Source: CAG-1782 sp964418255
GTDB lineage: Bacteria; Bacillota; Clostridia; Christensenellales; DTU072
Assembly (NCBI GenBank): GCA_964418255.1
Contig: CAYQKV010000004.1
Location: forward strand, 1 to 64,000
DNA: 64,000 bases
Direction of reading: 5' to 3'
Under the pieces are notes generated by a model. That model was not told where the DNA came from. It saw nothing but the letters and a program-made list of their open reading frames with translations, and ran no database searches. The translations under genes were made by a program, and so were the position numbers. Below, piece by piece: positions 8,016 through 17,041 of the stretch (position 1 is its first letter; every line of letters begins with the position of its first letter).

Positions 8016-8193
8016 TACAATAACAGGCGACGCAATTTTGTACCTTTATTTATAGCTATTTTGGTGTTTATTATATAAGGAAGAAGAATCGGTAAAAATT
8101 TTTATCGATTCTCGAGAATATATATAAATAAAATATTGCGCTTTTTGCGCGAATGATGTAAAATAAAAAAGCAATATGTCGCCTGTTATTGTA
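8016..8193. repeat. 16-bp perfect inverted repeat enclosing 146 bp
   Basis: TACAATAACAGGCGAC at 8016-8031 is repeated in inverse at 8178-8193. The enclosed AT-rich stretch holds a near-palindrome at 8087-8110, the perfect palindrome ATTCTCGAGAAT at 8108-8119, a GCGC-T5-GCGC hairpin near 8139 and a minus-strand TATAAT. A tyrosine recombinase gene begins 53 bp to the right (its 3' end), so these could be recombination sites, operators or both. The rest of 7963-8245 shows no gene. Confidence 0.75.
8070..8098 (-). promoter_or_regulatory. Candidate promoter for the cassette, inside an inverted-repeat segment
   Basis: On the minus strand TTTTTA and a perfect TATAAT (8070-8075) are 17 bp apart and point at the gene starting at 7962. 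The -35 box is poor. The whole promoter lies between the two arms of the 16-bp inverted repeat. Confidence 0.4.
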
Positions 8194-8245
8194 TTAGGTG
8201 TTTTTCTTTAATTCTAAATTGTATAAAAAAGCTATGTAAAAATCG

Positions 8246-9199
8246 TCACTTATTTGATGACAAAGTGCACTGTTTCCAAAGCCGATTTATCATATTTTTT
8301 TTGTGTTCCATAAGACTATGCGCATATCGGTTGAGCGTAACTGTCGCGTTTTTGTGTCCGAGAATTTCCGAAAGCGTTCTTACGTCCATTCCGCATTCCA
8401 GCGCTCGCGTTGCAAAGGTATGTCGCAACGAATGAAATCCTTTGTGTTGTATTTCCAACTTTTTCAGTAATTCGGCAAAACGTCTCTGGTAAGTTCTTAC
8501 CGATACAACTTTACTTCCACGTCTTCCAAAAACGTATCCGGAATAGCCGTCAATCTTTTGCTTCTTACGCAAATACGGAATAAATTGCTTTGGGAACGGT
8601 ACAACTCTTACTGACGTTTCCGTTTTGGGCGTATCTATAAGTCTCGTAAACTTCCCGTTTTCGTCTACGCCGTCATAGCAGGTTTTACTTATCAAAACAA
8701 GTTCTCTGTCGAAATCTATATCGTTCCAGGTGAGCGCAAGCAACTCGCCTATTCTTAATCCGGTATATAGACAAAATACAACGCCGAACAGCTTTGAGTT
8801 TTTATCGTTTAATATGGCGTATTCTATCTGTTTTTGTTCTGTTTGCGTAAAACACGTAACCTGTTTTTCCGTTATCTTCGGTCGTTTTACTTTATCGGCA
8901 TTGTATACGTCTAATAAACCTATTCCGAACGCGATTTTTAACGAACTTTGTACAATTGTTATCACGCCGTTTACCGAATTAGACGAAAGCCCTTTACCTG
9001 TTTTCAGATTGCCGCATTTCAAAAGTTCTGTTATAAATCGTTGCAAAACAAGGGGCGTAAGCTCTTTCATCTCATAGTCACCGAGAGCTTTGACAATATG
9101 TTGGGATACAATTTCCGAGTACCTGTTATATGTTTTTTGTTTAGACGTCGGTTTGACATAAACTTCAAGCCATTCTTTCAACCACTTTTTGTATAGCAT
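8246..9199 (-). CDS. Tyrosine recombinase / integrase
   Basis: 317 residues. An N-terminal core-binding SAM-like domain (about 1-95) is followed by the catalytic domain with the expected residues: R in T-G-L-R-I-G-E, a lysine in the beta-hairpin region, H-S-L-R-H-T-F (H and R), L-G-H-K-N (H) and the nucleophile in N-R-Y-A-H. There is no arm-binding zinc or AP2 domain, so it is somewhat shorter than phage or Tn916-type integrases. AAAGGAG stands 8 bp before ATG. It marks the border between the accessory island and the housekeeping genes. It could integrate the island, invert the nearby inverted-repeat segment, or both; no tRNA gene is visible as target. Confidence 0.9.
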   Translation of the reverse strand: MLYKKWLKEWLEVYVKPTSKQKTYNRYSEIVSQHIVKALGDYEMKELTPLVLQRFITELLKCGNLKTGKGLSSNSVNGVITIVQSSLKIAFGIGLLDVYNADKVKRPKITEKQVTCFTQTEQKQIEYAILNDKNSKLFGVVFCLYTGLRIGELLALTWNDIDFDRELVLISKTCYDGVDENGKFTRLIDTPKTETSVRVVPFPKQFIPYLRKKQKIDGYSGYVFGRRGSKVVSVRTYQRRFAELLKKLEIQHKGFHSLRHTFATRALECGMDVRTLSEILGHKNATVTLNRYAHSLMEHKKNMINRLWKQCTLSSNK

Positions 9200-9329
9200 T
9201 ATTTTTTCTCCTTTCTAAAAATTCAATCTATATTTTACGCTTTATCCGATTTATCGCATATCGTAAACTATACACAGCCAATGGAAATTTTTATATAAAA
9301 ACGGCTTAATTCGTTTATCCGTCATTTCA

Positions 9330-9358
9330 TTGCAATAACGGAAAAGATATGTTAAGAT
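9330..9358 (+). promoter_or_regulatory. Promoter of the MMPL transporter gene
   Basis: TTGCAA and TAAGAT are 17 bp apart, 46 bp before the start. It is the first core promoter to the right of the island. Confidence 0.65.
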
Positions 9359-9404
9359 ATATTAAATTTATTTACGGTATAGTTTCGGTTCGGACGGAGG
9401 GGTT

Positions 9405-12083
9405 ATGCTTGAAAAAGTCGGCGGTTTTATAGTTAAGCACAAGGGCGCTTTCCTTCTTGCTACGGTTATCCTTTTTGCAATTACCCTCGTGGGTACCGTT
9501 TTCCTTGTTAAAAACGAATCGAAAATCAATTCCGATATGGTAAGTTATTTGTCCGACGATTCGGATACTAAAAGAGGTCTCGTTTTCCTGCAAGACGAAT
9601 TCGACATACGCGGAAACGCGACCCTCGTAGTTCGCGTGGATGAAAACTCCCCCAAAGACGTCGCCTCTTTCCGGACAGCGGTAAAAAACGTTTCTTCTAT
9701 GAAGTCGGTTTCTTCCGTCACCTGGTACGGTTCGATTTCTTCTTACGAGCAGATTGACGACGGTCTTAACGATATTCTTTCCGCTCTAAACTCCAACCGC
9801 GCGTATCTCGAAACTCTTGCCAACACCCTCAAAGAAGAAGGCGTTTTCGACAACGCCGACAAACTTCTCGTTCTTCTCGGTCTCGCCGATTATTACGGCG
9901 CGGACTTCGTCGATACCTCTTCTATGGAATCCTACCTGAGGCACGAAACCTCCTCGCCCGGAGTTTACGACTACGTTCTTATAATCCTTACGGACATAGA
10001 TTCCGGTAACGACGCATACTCCCTTCTCGACGACATAAAAGCGGAGTTTGGGTATACCGAATATGCTTCTTCGGGTACTACCGAAACGGCAAAAAGGTTG
10101 CTTTCCGACACAATGGAAGACCTGCCGTGGTTTATCGTATGCGGCGTTCTCAGCGTTCTCGTTATATTGCTTATAACGTCGTCGAGTTTTGTCGAGCCGT
10201 TTATTCTTCTCACCACGCTCGGCGTAGGTATAGTGATAAGTATGGGAATGAACTATCTGTTCCCGTCTATAAGCATAATCAGTTTTGCAATCAGCGCGGT
10301 TCTGCAACTTGCGATAACGATGGACTACGCCATATTCTTTATGCACGTATTCAGGCGCAACCGCGCGGAATTTTCTCCCGACGTCGCCGCGGTCAAGGCG
10401 TTTCCCGAAGTATCGGAAAGTATTCTCGCGAGCGGTTTTACAACGGTGGGCGGTTTCGCCGCGCTTTACTGTATGGAATTTCTCATCGGAACCGACATAG
10501 CAAACGTTCTTATAAAAGGCGTAATTATGTCTATGGTAACCGTTCTTATTCTTCAACCTATTTTGACTATTCTTGCGGACAAAGTCATAACACGCACGTC
10601 CCACTCGTTTATTTCTTCGTTCACCGACCGCTATAACGCTTCGCGCGCAGCGAAGGGAAAACAACCGATAAATATCGACAAAGGTGCAATCAGCCGTCCC
10701 GTGGCGCGTTTCGCCGTGTGGCAGAGGATAGTTCTTATCGTTCTCGCCGCGGCGTTAATAGTGCCTTGTTTTCTCGCTCAGAGCAAAGTCGAATACAGTT
10801 ATCTCGAACTGTACGAAAAGAAACAGGACACCGAAGAAGAACTACTTGCTTCCGAGCTCGGGAACCAACTCATACTCGCCGTTCCCCTCTCCGTTAAAAA
10901 GACGGACGCGACGCACAAAGATTTTATCCGAGAAGTTCGCGCCGCCGATTCCGAACGCATAACGGGTATGCTCGGAGTTTTCACCGCGGTAGACATAGAC
11001 GAAGAAATTCTCGCCGCGCTTCTCGACGTTATGAGCGAAGGAAACGTCCGCGACATTAAGGATTTGCAAGAGTACCTTTCCGACGTTTCTTACCGCAGTT
11101 TTCTCGAAAAATACGGTATTTTCGAAGAGCACATACCTTTGCTTACGGACCTGTGCGAAGCGTTTATCGGATTTGGAGAAAACGTCGATTTTACTATGCT
11201 CGGTTCGTTCTTCCGCAAGGTAAACGGGGAATGGTACACGCTTTACACAATCAGTTTCAACGGCAACACCGAAGACGCGCAGGCGCAGAAAGCGTACGTA
11301 AAGATAATCGGACTTTGCTCGGAATATTTCGGTTCGGACAAGTACTATCCCGTGGGAATGATAACTTCGAGCTATGAAATGAGTTCGATAACCCCGCGCG
11401 ATTTTACCGTCGTCACTTTGGTGAGCATAGCGATAATATACGTTATCGTGACTCTCCTTCTCCGCAATCCTTTGAAAAGTCTGTTTATCATCGTCATTAT
11501 CGAGCTCGGAATATGGCTCAATCTTGCCTTCAATTACCTTTTCGGCGAAAGCATCAACTTCATCGTATACGTGATAATAAGCAGCGTTCAGCTCGGGTGC
11601 ACGGTGGACTACGCCATACTTTTCGCCAACACGTTCGAAAAGAAGCGTTCTTCTTACGCAAACGGCAAAGAGTGCGCGATTGCGACGGCAACCGACGTGA
11701 TAAAGCCTATACTGACAAGCGCGCTTATGATAGGGTCGGTTTGTCTCGGAATGTACTTAATCAGCGGCAATATCGTCATTAAACAGCTTACGGGAATGCT
11801 TGCTCGCGGCGCGCTTATAAGTTTCGTTCTCGTCGTATTCGTTCAAACCGCGGTATGGAGTTTTTTCAAAACGGAAAAGAGAAACGGCAGATACGAAGAA
11901 AAACTTCTCGCGCTGGAAAACGCCGAAAAAGGCGTTACCGCGTCCGAAACGGCGGTTGACGGCGAAAAATTCGACGGCAACGGTAGCGGTAAAAAAGCCC
12001 CGAAGCCGAAAAAACAAAAAGTAAAACTTTCAGCGGAAGAAAAACTCGCCCTTCTCGAAGAAAAAGACAAGGATAATTTGTAA
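9405..12083 (+). CDS. MMPL/RND-superfamily membrane transporter
   Basis: 892 residues with the duplicated RND plan: TM1 near 15-35, a ~170-residue extracytoplasmic loop, five TMs (about 243-390), TM7 near 445, a second large loop (about 470-650), and TMs to about 825. The T-M-D-Y-A-I-F and T-V-D-Y-A-I-L motifs in the two halves are the typical proton-relay segments of MMPL proteins. The tail (830-892) is cytoplasmic, charged and Lys/Glu-rich. The start is fixed by GGAGG 5 bp upstream. No adaptor or outer-membrane partner gene is nearby, in line with a single-membrane cell. The substrate (lipid, drug or peptide) cannot be told. Confidence 0.9.
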   Translation: MLEKVGGFIVKHKGAFLLATVILFAITLVGTVFLVKNESKINSDMVSYLSDDSDTKRGLVFLQDEFDIRGNATLVVRVDENSPKDVASFRTAVKNVSSMKSVSSVTWYGSISSYEQIDDGLNDILSALNSNRAYLETLANTLKEEGVFDNADKLLVLLGLADYYGADFVDTSSMESYLRHETSSPGVYDYVLIILTDIDSGNDAYSLLDDIKAEFGYTEYASSGTTETAKRLLSDTMEDLPWFIVCGVLSVLVILLITSSSFVEPFILLTTLGVGIVISMGMNYLFPSISIISFAISAVLQLAITMDYAIFFMHVFRRNRAEFSPDVAAVKAFPEVSESILASGFTTVGGFAALYCMEFLIGTDIANVLIKGVIMSMVTVLILQPILTILADKVITRTSHSFISSFTDRYNASRAAKGKQPINIDKGAISRPVARFAVWQRIVLIVLAAALIVPCFLAQSKVEYSYLELYEKKQDTEEELLASELGNQLILAVPLSVKKTDATHKDFIREVRAADSERITGMLGVFTAVDIDEEILAALLDVMSEGNVRDIKDLQEYLSDVSYRSFLEKYGIFEEHIPLLTDLCEAFIGFGENVDFTMLGSFFRKVNGEWYTLYTISFNGNTEDAQAQKAYVKIIGLCSEYFGSDKYYPVGMITSSYEMSSITPRDFTVVTLVSIAIIYVIVTLLLRNPLKSLFIIVIIELGIWLNLAFNYLFGESINFIVYVIISSVQLGCTVDYAILFANTFEKKRSSYANGKECAIATATDVIKPILTSALMIGSVCLGMYLISGNIVIKQLTGMLARGALISFVLVVFVQTAVWSFFKTEKRNGRYEEKLLALENAEKGVTASETAVDGEKFDGNGSGKKAPKPKKQKVKLSAEEKLALLEEKDKDNL

Positions 12084-12090
12084 AAAAACA

Positions 12091-12120
12091 TTGCAACATT
12101 ATCGGGCGATATGTTATAAT
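12091..12120 (+). promoter_or_regulatory. Promoter of the Fe-S scaffold/GGGtGRT operon
   Basis: TTGCAA and TATAAT are 18 bp apart, beginning 8 bp after the preceding stop codon; the 5' leader is about 77 nt. Confidence 0.75.
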
Positions 12121-12203
12121 TATTCTGTTATTTAAGAAACCTGCGGTTTTATTCGCGGTAAATAAAAATAAACGAAAAATCTATAAAACGGAGGATTTTA
12201 TTT

Positions 12204-12899
12204 GTGCAGTATACTCACGAAGTAGAAAAGATGGTTTGCGTGAAAAAAGGTCCGAACCACGGTCCGGCTCCCATCCCCGAAGAAGGCAAATGGGTTCAGT
12301 CCAAAGAAATCAAGGACATCAGCGGTCTTACTCACGGCATCGGTTGGTGCGCTCCTCAGCAAGGCGCGTGCAAGCTCACTCTTAACGTAAAAGAAGGCGT
12401 TATCGAAGAAGCTCTCGTAGAAACTATCGGTTGCTCGGGAATGACTCATTCCGCGGCTATGGCGGCGGAAATTCTGACCGGAAAAACCATTCTCGAAGCT
12501 CTCAACACCGACCTCGTTTGCGACGCTATCAACACGGCTATGAGGGAACTCTTCCTTCAAATCGTTTACGGTCGTACGCAGTCCGCTTTCAGCGAAAACG
12601 GTCTCCCCGTAGGCGCGGGTCTCGAAGACCTCGGCAAGGGTCTCAGAAGCCAGGTAGGCACGATGTTCGCCACCAAATACAAGGGCGTTCGCTATCTCGA
12701 AATGGCGGAAGGATACGTCACCCGCATCGGTCTCGACGCGGAAGGCGAAGTTATCGGTTACGAATTCATCAGAGTCGGTCAAATGCTCGAAGCGATTACC
12801 CAAAAAGGTATGCCCGCCGACGAAGCGGTTAAAAAGTTCACCGCGAAATACGGCAGATTTGACGAAGCTGTTACGAAAATCAACCCCAGAGTGGAATAA
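12204..12899 (+). CDS. Iron-sulfur cluster assembly scaffold-like protein (GGGtGRT partner)
   Basis: 231 residues starting with GTG behind a GGAGGA site. It belongs to the NifU-related family that is regularly found just ahead of GGGtGRT genes in anaerobic Firmicutes. Conserved cysteines lie in G-W-C-A-P, in the E-T-I-G-C-S-G-M segment and in L-V-C-D-A. The NifU_N-like helix-strand layout fits a cluster-binding scaffold. Codon use is strongly biased towards frequent codons, which points to high expression. The stop overlaps the following ATG (TAATG), so both proteins are probably made together. The precise target of the pair is not established. Confidence 0.8.
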   Translation: MQYTHEVEKMVCVKKGPNHGPAPIPEEGKWVQSKEIKDISGLTHGIGWCAPQQGACKLTLNVKEGVIEEALVETIGCSGMTHSAAMAAEILTGKTILEALNTDLVCDAINTAMRELFLQIVYGRTQSAFSENGLPVGAGLEDLGKGLRSQVGTMFATKYKGVRYLEMAEGYVTRIGLDAEGEVIGYEFIRVGQMLEAITQKGMPADEAVKKFTAKYGRFDEAVTKINPRVE

Positions 12900-12910
12900 T
12901 GAGGTGCAAT

Positions 12911-13912
12911 ATGGTTAAATTCGAAGGCTATGAAAGAAGAATAGATAAAATCAACGTTTGCTTGAAAGAATACGGCATTGCCGATTTGGAAGAAGCTAGA
13001 GCAATCTGCCTTTCCAAAAACGTCGACCCCGACGTTATCGTAAGAGGCGTACAGAACATTTGCTTTGAAAACGCGGTATGGGCGTACACCCTCGGTTGCG
13101 CTATCGCAATCAAAAAGAACTGCGTAAAAGCCGCCGACGCCGCCGAAGCCATCGGTATCGGTTTACAGGCGTTCTGCGTTCCCGGAAGCGTTGCGGAAAA
13201 CAGAAAAGTCGGTCTCGGACACGGCAACCTCGCCGCTAAACTCCTCCGTGAAGACACCAAATGTTTCGCGTTCGTCGCAGGTCACGAATCTTTCGCGGCT
13301 GCGGAAGGCGCAATCGGTATCGCAAGAAGCGCGAACAAGGTAAGAAAAGAACCTTTACGCGTTATCCTTAACGGTCTCGGAAAAGACGCGGCTTATATCA
13401 TCAGCAGAATAAACGGTTTTACTTACGTGCAGACTAAGTACAACCAGTTTACCGACACACTCGAAATCGTTAAAGAAACCGCTTACAGCGACGGCGAAAG
13501 AGCAAAAGTTCGTTGCTACGGCGCGGACGACGTAAACGAAGGCGTAGCTATTATGATTAAAGAAGAAGTGGACGCGGGAATAACGGGCAACTCGACCAAC
13601 CCCACCCGTTTCCAGCACCCGGTAAGCGGCACCTACAAAAAATGGTGTATCGAACACGGCAGAACCTATTTCTCTGTAGCGAGCGGCGGCGGCACGGGCA
13701 GAACTCTTCACCCCGACAATATGGCTGCGGGTCCCGCTTCCTACGGTATGACCGACACTATGGGTCGTATGCACAGCGACGCTCAGTTCGCGGGCTCGTC
13801 TTCCGTTCCCGCTCACGTCGAAATGATGGGACTTATCGGTATGGGTAACAACCCGATGGTCGGCGCGACGGTAAACTGCGCGGTTGCGGTTGAAGAAGGT
13901 CTTACAAAATAA
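12911..13912 (+). CDS. GGGtGRT family protein
   Basis: 333 residues from ATG at 12911, which has GAGGTG just upstream; an ATG at 12899 that overlaps the previous stop would add four residues. The family signature S-G-G-G-T-G-R-T-L-H-P-D-N lies near residue 255. Cytoplasmic, no membrane segment. The protein is known only as a partner of the Fe-S scaffold-like protein encoded directly upstream; a role in a cluster-dependent or redox process is inferred from that link. The same highly expressed codon pattern as its neighbour, and a strong terminator directly behind, show a two-gene operon. Confidence 0.85.
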   Translation: MVKFEGYERRIDKINVCLKEYGIADLEEARAICLSKNVDPDVIVRGVQNICFENAVWAYTLGCAIAIKKNCVKAADAAEAIGIGLQAFCVPGSVAENRKVGLGHGNLAAKLLREDTKCFAFVAGHESFAAAEGAIGIARSANKVRKEPLRVILNGLGKDAAYIISRINGFTYVQTKYNQFTDTLEIVKETAYSDGERAKVRCYGADDVNEGVAIMIKEEVDAGITGNSTNPTRFQHPVSGTYKKWCIEHGRTYFSVASGGGTGRTLHPDNMAAGPASYGMTDTMGRMHSDAQFAGSSSVPAHVEMMGLIGMGNNPMVGATVNCAVAVEEGLTK

Positions 13913-13930
13913 CTTCCGACGTAAACAAGT

Positions 13931-13960
13931 AAAAGGCGTATCGAACCGATACGCCTTTTT
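13931..13960. terminator. Bidirectional Rho-independent terminator
   Basis: A perfect hairpin (AGGCGTATCG, loop AAC, CGATACGCCT) is flanked by A and T runs, so it can stop both the GGGtGRT operon and the convergent cupin gene. Confidence 0.92.
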
Positions 13961-13985
13961 ATTTCGAAAAAATATATTTTTCACT

Positions 13986-14297
13986 CTATTTTCTTACGCT
14001 TATTCCCAACATAACCGTCTGTTTGTCGGTATCGTTCCACACGGAATGAGGCACTTTGCCGTCAACGAGAAAACTCTCGTTTTCATTTACTAATACGGTT
14101 TTGTCTCCGTATTCTATTCTCGCGCGTCCTTTTATAACCGTAAACAAGTGACCGTGTTCGTGCGTATGCTTTTCGTCGGGTCCGCCGCCATCCGGGTCTA
14201 TATATGCAATCGAACCGTCTATAATCTCCCCTTCCGCTCCGAAAAGTTTTTTCTCAAGAAAATTTTTATGCCTCGGCGGCGTGACAAATCCTTCCAT
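13986..14297 (-). CDS. Small single-domain cupin protein
   Basis: 103 residues, one cupin_2 barrel. The metal-binding first motif is seen as H-T-H-E-H-G-H with a G-R-A-R-I strand after it, and the second as the P-H-S-V-W segment. The many histidines suggest a bound divalent metal. Small cupins of this type are sensors or isomerase/dioxygenase-like enzymes; the substrate cannot be inferred. GAGGG stands before the ATG. It is separated from guaA by 66 bp. Confidence 0.8.
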   Translation of the reverse strand: MEGFVTPPRHKNFLEKKLFGAEGEIIDGSIAYIDPDGGGPDEKHTHEHGHLFTVIKGRARIEYGDKTVLVNENESFLVDGKVPHSVWNDTDKQTVMLGISVRK

Positions 14298-14348
14298 TAT
14301 AGTACCCTCAACTATGTATAAACGAGAAAAATCAGACTTATTTTAATA

Positions 14349-14363
14349 GGGCGGGCGGGTGGG
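14349..14363 (+). other. G-quadruplex-forming 15-mer behind guaA
   Basis: GGGCGGGCGGGTGGG: four G3 tracts with one-base loops, the most stable type of parallel quadruplex. It abuts the guaA stop codon and lies on the strand opposite to the guaA message, which therefore carries the C-rich form. An identical copy is at 28576. Confidence 0.8.
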
Positions 14364-15899
14364 CTATTCCATTTCAATGGTTGCCGGGGGTTTGCTCGTC
14401 ACGTCGTAAAGCACTCTGTTTACGCCTTTTACTTCGTTTACTATTCTGTTGCTTATTTTTGCGAGCACGTCGTAAGGTATTCTCGCAAAATCCGCGGTCA
14501 TTGCGTCTACGCTCGTCACCGCGCGCAATGCGACTGCGTAGTCGTACGTTCTCATATCTCCCATTACGCCCACGCTTTGCATATTTGTAAGCGCGGCAAA
14601 ATACTGCCATATTTCGCGGTCGAGTCCGTTCTTTGCGATTTCTTCGCGCATAATATAGTCCGCATCGCGCAAGAGGTCGAGTTTTTCTTTGGTTATATTA
14701 CCTATTATGCGGATAGCGAGTCCGGGACCGGGGAAAGGCTGGCGCATAACGATTTCGTCGGCAAGCCCGAGTTCTTTCCCTACCTTTCTCACTTCGTCCT
14801 TGAACAAGTCTCTGAGCGGTTCGATTATTTCCTTAAAGTCTATTACCGACGGCAGACCGCCCACGTTATGATGCGACTTTATAAGCGCGGCTTTCCCGAA
14901 ACCGCTTTCCACTACGTCGGGATAAATCGTTCCCTGCACGAGGTAGTCAACTTTGCCTATCGTCTTTCCGAATTCTTCGAAAACTCTTATGAATTCTTCA
15001 CCGATGATTTTACGTTTTTTCTCGGGTTCGGTCACGCCGTCCAGTCTGTCGAGGAAACGTTTTTCCGCGTCGATTTTGATGACGTTCATACCCTGTTCGT
15101 CGCGGAAAACGCGCATAACCTGTTCAGCTTCGTATTTTCTGAGCAGACCGTGGTCGACGAACACGCACGTAAGATTGCTTCCCACCGCTCTATATAAAAG
15201 GGTCGCCGCAACCGCGCTGTCCACTCCTCCGCTCATTGCGCAAAGCACTTTTTTATCTCCGATTTTCGCTTTGAGCGCGGCAATCTGATTTCTTACGAAA
15301 CCTTCCATCGTCCAGTCGCCTTTTGCTCCGCAGACAAGATAGAGGAAGTTTTTGAGCATATCCAGTCCGTTTTTCGTATGCACGACTTCGGGGTGGAACT
15401 GAACTCCGTAGAGTTTTTTCTCGACGTTTCCGTAAGCGGCAATCGGGCAAGTAGCGGTTTTTGCAAGTACTTTGAATCCGTCTCCGAGCGCGCAGACGTA
15501 ATCGGTATGGCTCATCCAGCAGACGTTTTTCTTGTCTATTCCGTCAAACAGCGGACATTCTTCGTAAATTATGTCGCATTTCCCGTACTCTTTTGTCGTC
15601 GCGCTCGCCACGTTGCCTCCTGTCGAATACGCAAGCAACTGCGCGCCGTAGCATATACCGAGCATAGGTATTCCCAAATTGAAAATCTCTTTGTCGGCAA
15701 CGAGAGCGTCTTTTGTGAAAACCGAATTCGGTCCGCCGGTAAGAATAATTCCTATCGGGTTGATTTCTTTCAATTTTTCCACGCTCGTCGAATACGGCAA
15801 GAGTTCCGTATACACGCCGAGGTCTCTCACTCTTCTGGCAATCAACTGGTTATACTGTCCGCCGAAGTCCAACACAACTACCGTCTGATGTTTATCCAT
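14364..15899 (-). CDS. guaA: GMP synthase (glutamine-hydrolysing)
   Basis: 511 residues, full length. It turns XMP into GMP with ATP and glutamine. The class I amidotransferase half (1-195) has the nucleophile cysteine in G-I-C-Y-G-A-Q and the H/E pair in Q-F-H-P-E. The ATP pyrophosphatase half has the PP-loop S-G-G-V-D-S-A-V near residue 225, and the C-terminal dimerisation domain ends P-P-A-T-I-E-M-E. A consensus-like promoter and AAGGAG site precede it. It seems to be transcribed alone. No purine riboswitch is visible in the short leader. Confidence 0.97.
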   Translation of the reverse strand: MDKHQTVVVLDFGGQYNQLIARRVRDLGVYTELLPYSTSVEKLKEINPIGIILTGGPNSVFTKDALVADKEIFNLGIPMLGICYGAQLLAYSTGGNVASATTKEYGKCDIIYEECPLFDGIDKKNVCWMSHTDYVCALGDGFKVLAKTATCPIAAYGNVEKKLYGVQFHPEVVHTKNGLDMLKNFLYLVCGAKGDWTMEGFVRNQIAALKAKIGDKKVLCAMSGGVDSAVAATLLYRAVGSNLTCVFVDHGLLRKYEAEQVMRVFRDEQGMNVIKIDAEKRFLDRLDGVTEPEKKRKIIGEEFIRVFEEFGKTIGKVDYLVQGTIYPDVVESGFGKAALIKSHHNVGGLPSVIDFKEIIEPLRDLFKDEVRKVGKELGLADEIVMRQPFPGPGLAIRIIGNITKEKLDLLRDADYIMREEIAKNGLDREIWQYFAALTNMQSVGVMGDMRTYDYAVALRAVTSVDAMTADFARIPYDVLAKISNRIVNEVKGVNRVLYDVTSKPPATIEME

Positions 15900-15946
15900 T
15901 GTATCTCCTTATATAAAAACTTGATTTTAACAAACCGTATATTTTT

Positions 15947-15975
15947 ATTATATATTTTGCCGACCGCTAAGTCAA
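15947..15975 (-). promoter_or_regulatory. guaA promoter
   Basis: TTGACT and TATAAT on the minus strand, 17 bp apart, 48 bp before the guaA ATG. Confidence 0.8.
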
Positions 15976-16000
15976 ACAAAGAAACGCGCAAAGAAATGCG

Positions 16001-17002
16001 TTATCCGTTTTTATTTTCTTCTTTCTCTTCCGCCTGTTCTGCTTTTTCATCCGTGGGAACGCCTGCGGTAGGTTGCGGTTTGGTTTTTTTCTTGTAATTT
16101 ACCACGAAGATTCCCGCCGCGACGAGGACGAGCGCAATCGCCGTAAAATAACTTACCGCCGAATACTCTTTAAGTATAACCGCGCTTAAAAGGCTCCCTG
16201 CGATAGGGTTTACGAAGCCGAAAATCGCAATTTGAGATACGGGATTGTATTTAAGCAGCATACCCCAAAGCGAATACGCCGCGGCGGAAATGAACGCCAT
16301 ATAAAGCAATAGAAACGCGCCGCCTACCGTGATTTTCGTAATTCTTCCGCCTAATGCTACGCCTATTATTATCATCACCGCGCCGCCCAACAGGAACTGA
16401 TAGCCGGAAAGCGTTATGGGATTTTCTTTTTTCGAGAATTTTTTTATGAGCGCGCTGCTGAACCCGTAGGAGAGCGCGGAAATAAGTATGAACCCTTCTC
16501 CCGTGACGGAAAAGCCTCCGCTTACGCCCTGCGCCAACGAAGCGAGGGTTACGCCGCCGAAGCCGAGAACGCACCCAACGCCCTTTTTTACGGTAAATTT
16601 TTCCTGTCCGATTATGCACGCGATTACTATTGCAAAGAGGTTGCTCGCGCCGTTGATTACGCTTGCGGTAACTCCCGTCGTATTCGAAAGTCCTATATAG
16701 AAAAAGACGTACTGAATTACCGTTTGGGTTAAAGCGAGCGCGCCGACATACCCGAGGCTGCTTTTCTTCGGATAAAGAAATTTTTTCTCCGTCACGCTTC
16801 CGAAACAAATCGCCATTATACCGGCGATAAAAAATCTTATCCCCGCAAAGACTATCTGACTGCGAAAGTCGTTTTCTATACCGAAAATTTCGTAACCTTT
16901 CTTTATACACGCGAACGCGCTTCCCCAAAGAATACAACAAAAAACCGCGCAAATCGCGGCGAAAATCTTGTTCCCGAAAATTTTCTCGGCGGTTAATTTC
17001 AT
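16001..17002 (-). CDS. EamA/DMT-family transporter
   Basis: About 333 residues with ten predicted membrane helices in two EamA repeats (about 15-145 and 155-300), the second ending in G-F-V-N-P-I-A-G-S, and a charged cytoplasmic tail. Drug/metabolite transporters of this type export amino acids or other small metabolites; the cargo is unknown. ATG at 17002 is preferred because a TATAAT box ends 7 nt ahead of it and overlaps the alternative ATG at 17011, and neither has a ribosome site. Confidence 0.88.
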   Translation of the reverse strand: MKLTAEKIFGNKIFAAICAVFCCILWGSAFACIKKGYEIFGIENDFRSQIVFAGIRFFIAGIMAICFGSVTEKKFLYPKKSSLGYVGALALTQTVIQYVFFYIGLSNTTGVTASVINGASNLFAIVIACIIGQEKFTVKKGVGCVLGFGGVTLASLAQGVSGGFSVTGEGFILISALSYGFSSALIKKFSKKENPITLSGYQFLLGGAVMIIIGVALGGRITKITVGGAFLLLYMAFISAAAYSLWGMLLKYNPVSQIAIFGFVNPIAGSLLSAVILKEYSAVSYFTAIALVLVAAGIFVVNYKKKTKPQPTAGVPTDEKAEQAEEKEENKNG

Positions 17003-17009
17003 ACATTGC

Positions 17010-17015
17010 ATTATA
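17010..17015 (-). promoter_or_regulatory. -10 box 7 nt before the EamA start
   Basis: TATAAT on the minus strand ends exactly 7 nt before ATG 17002, so transcription would begin at or next to the start codon. The -35 region is weak. Confidence 0.5.
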
Positions 17016-17041
17016 TCACAATTCCGCCGTTTAATCTATTT

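Noticed and set aside
9786..10664. Minus-strand frame of 292 codons within the MMPL gene
   Set aside because: Antisense, very basic composition, no family features; the plus-strand RND protein is unmistakable.
15900..15960. Purine riboswitch ahead of guaA
   Set aside because: The leader is too short and lacks the conserved three-way junction.
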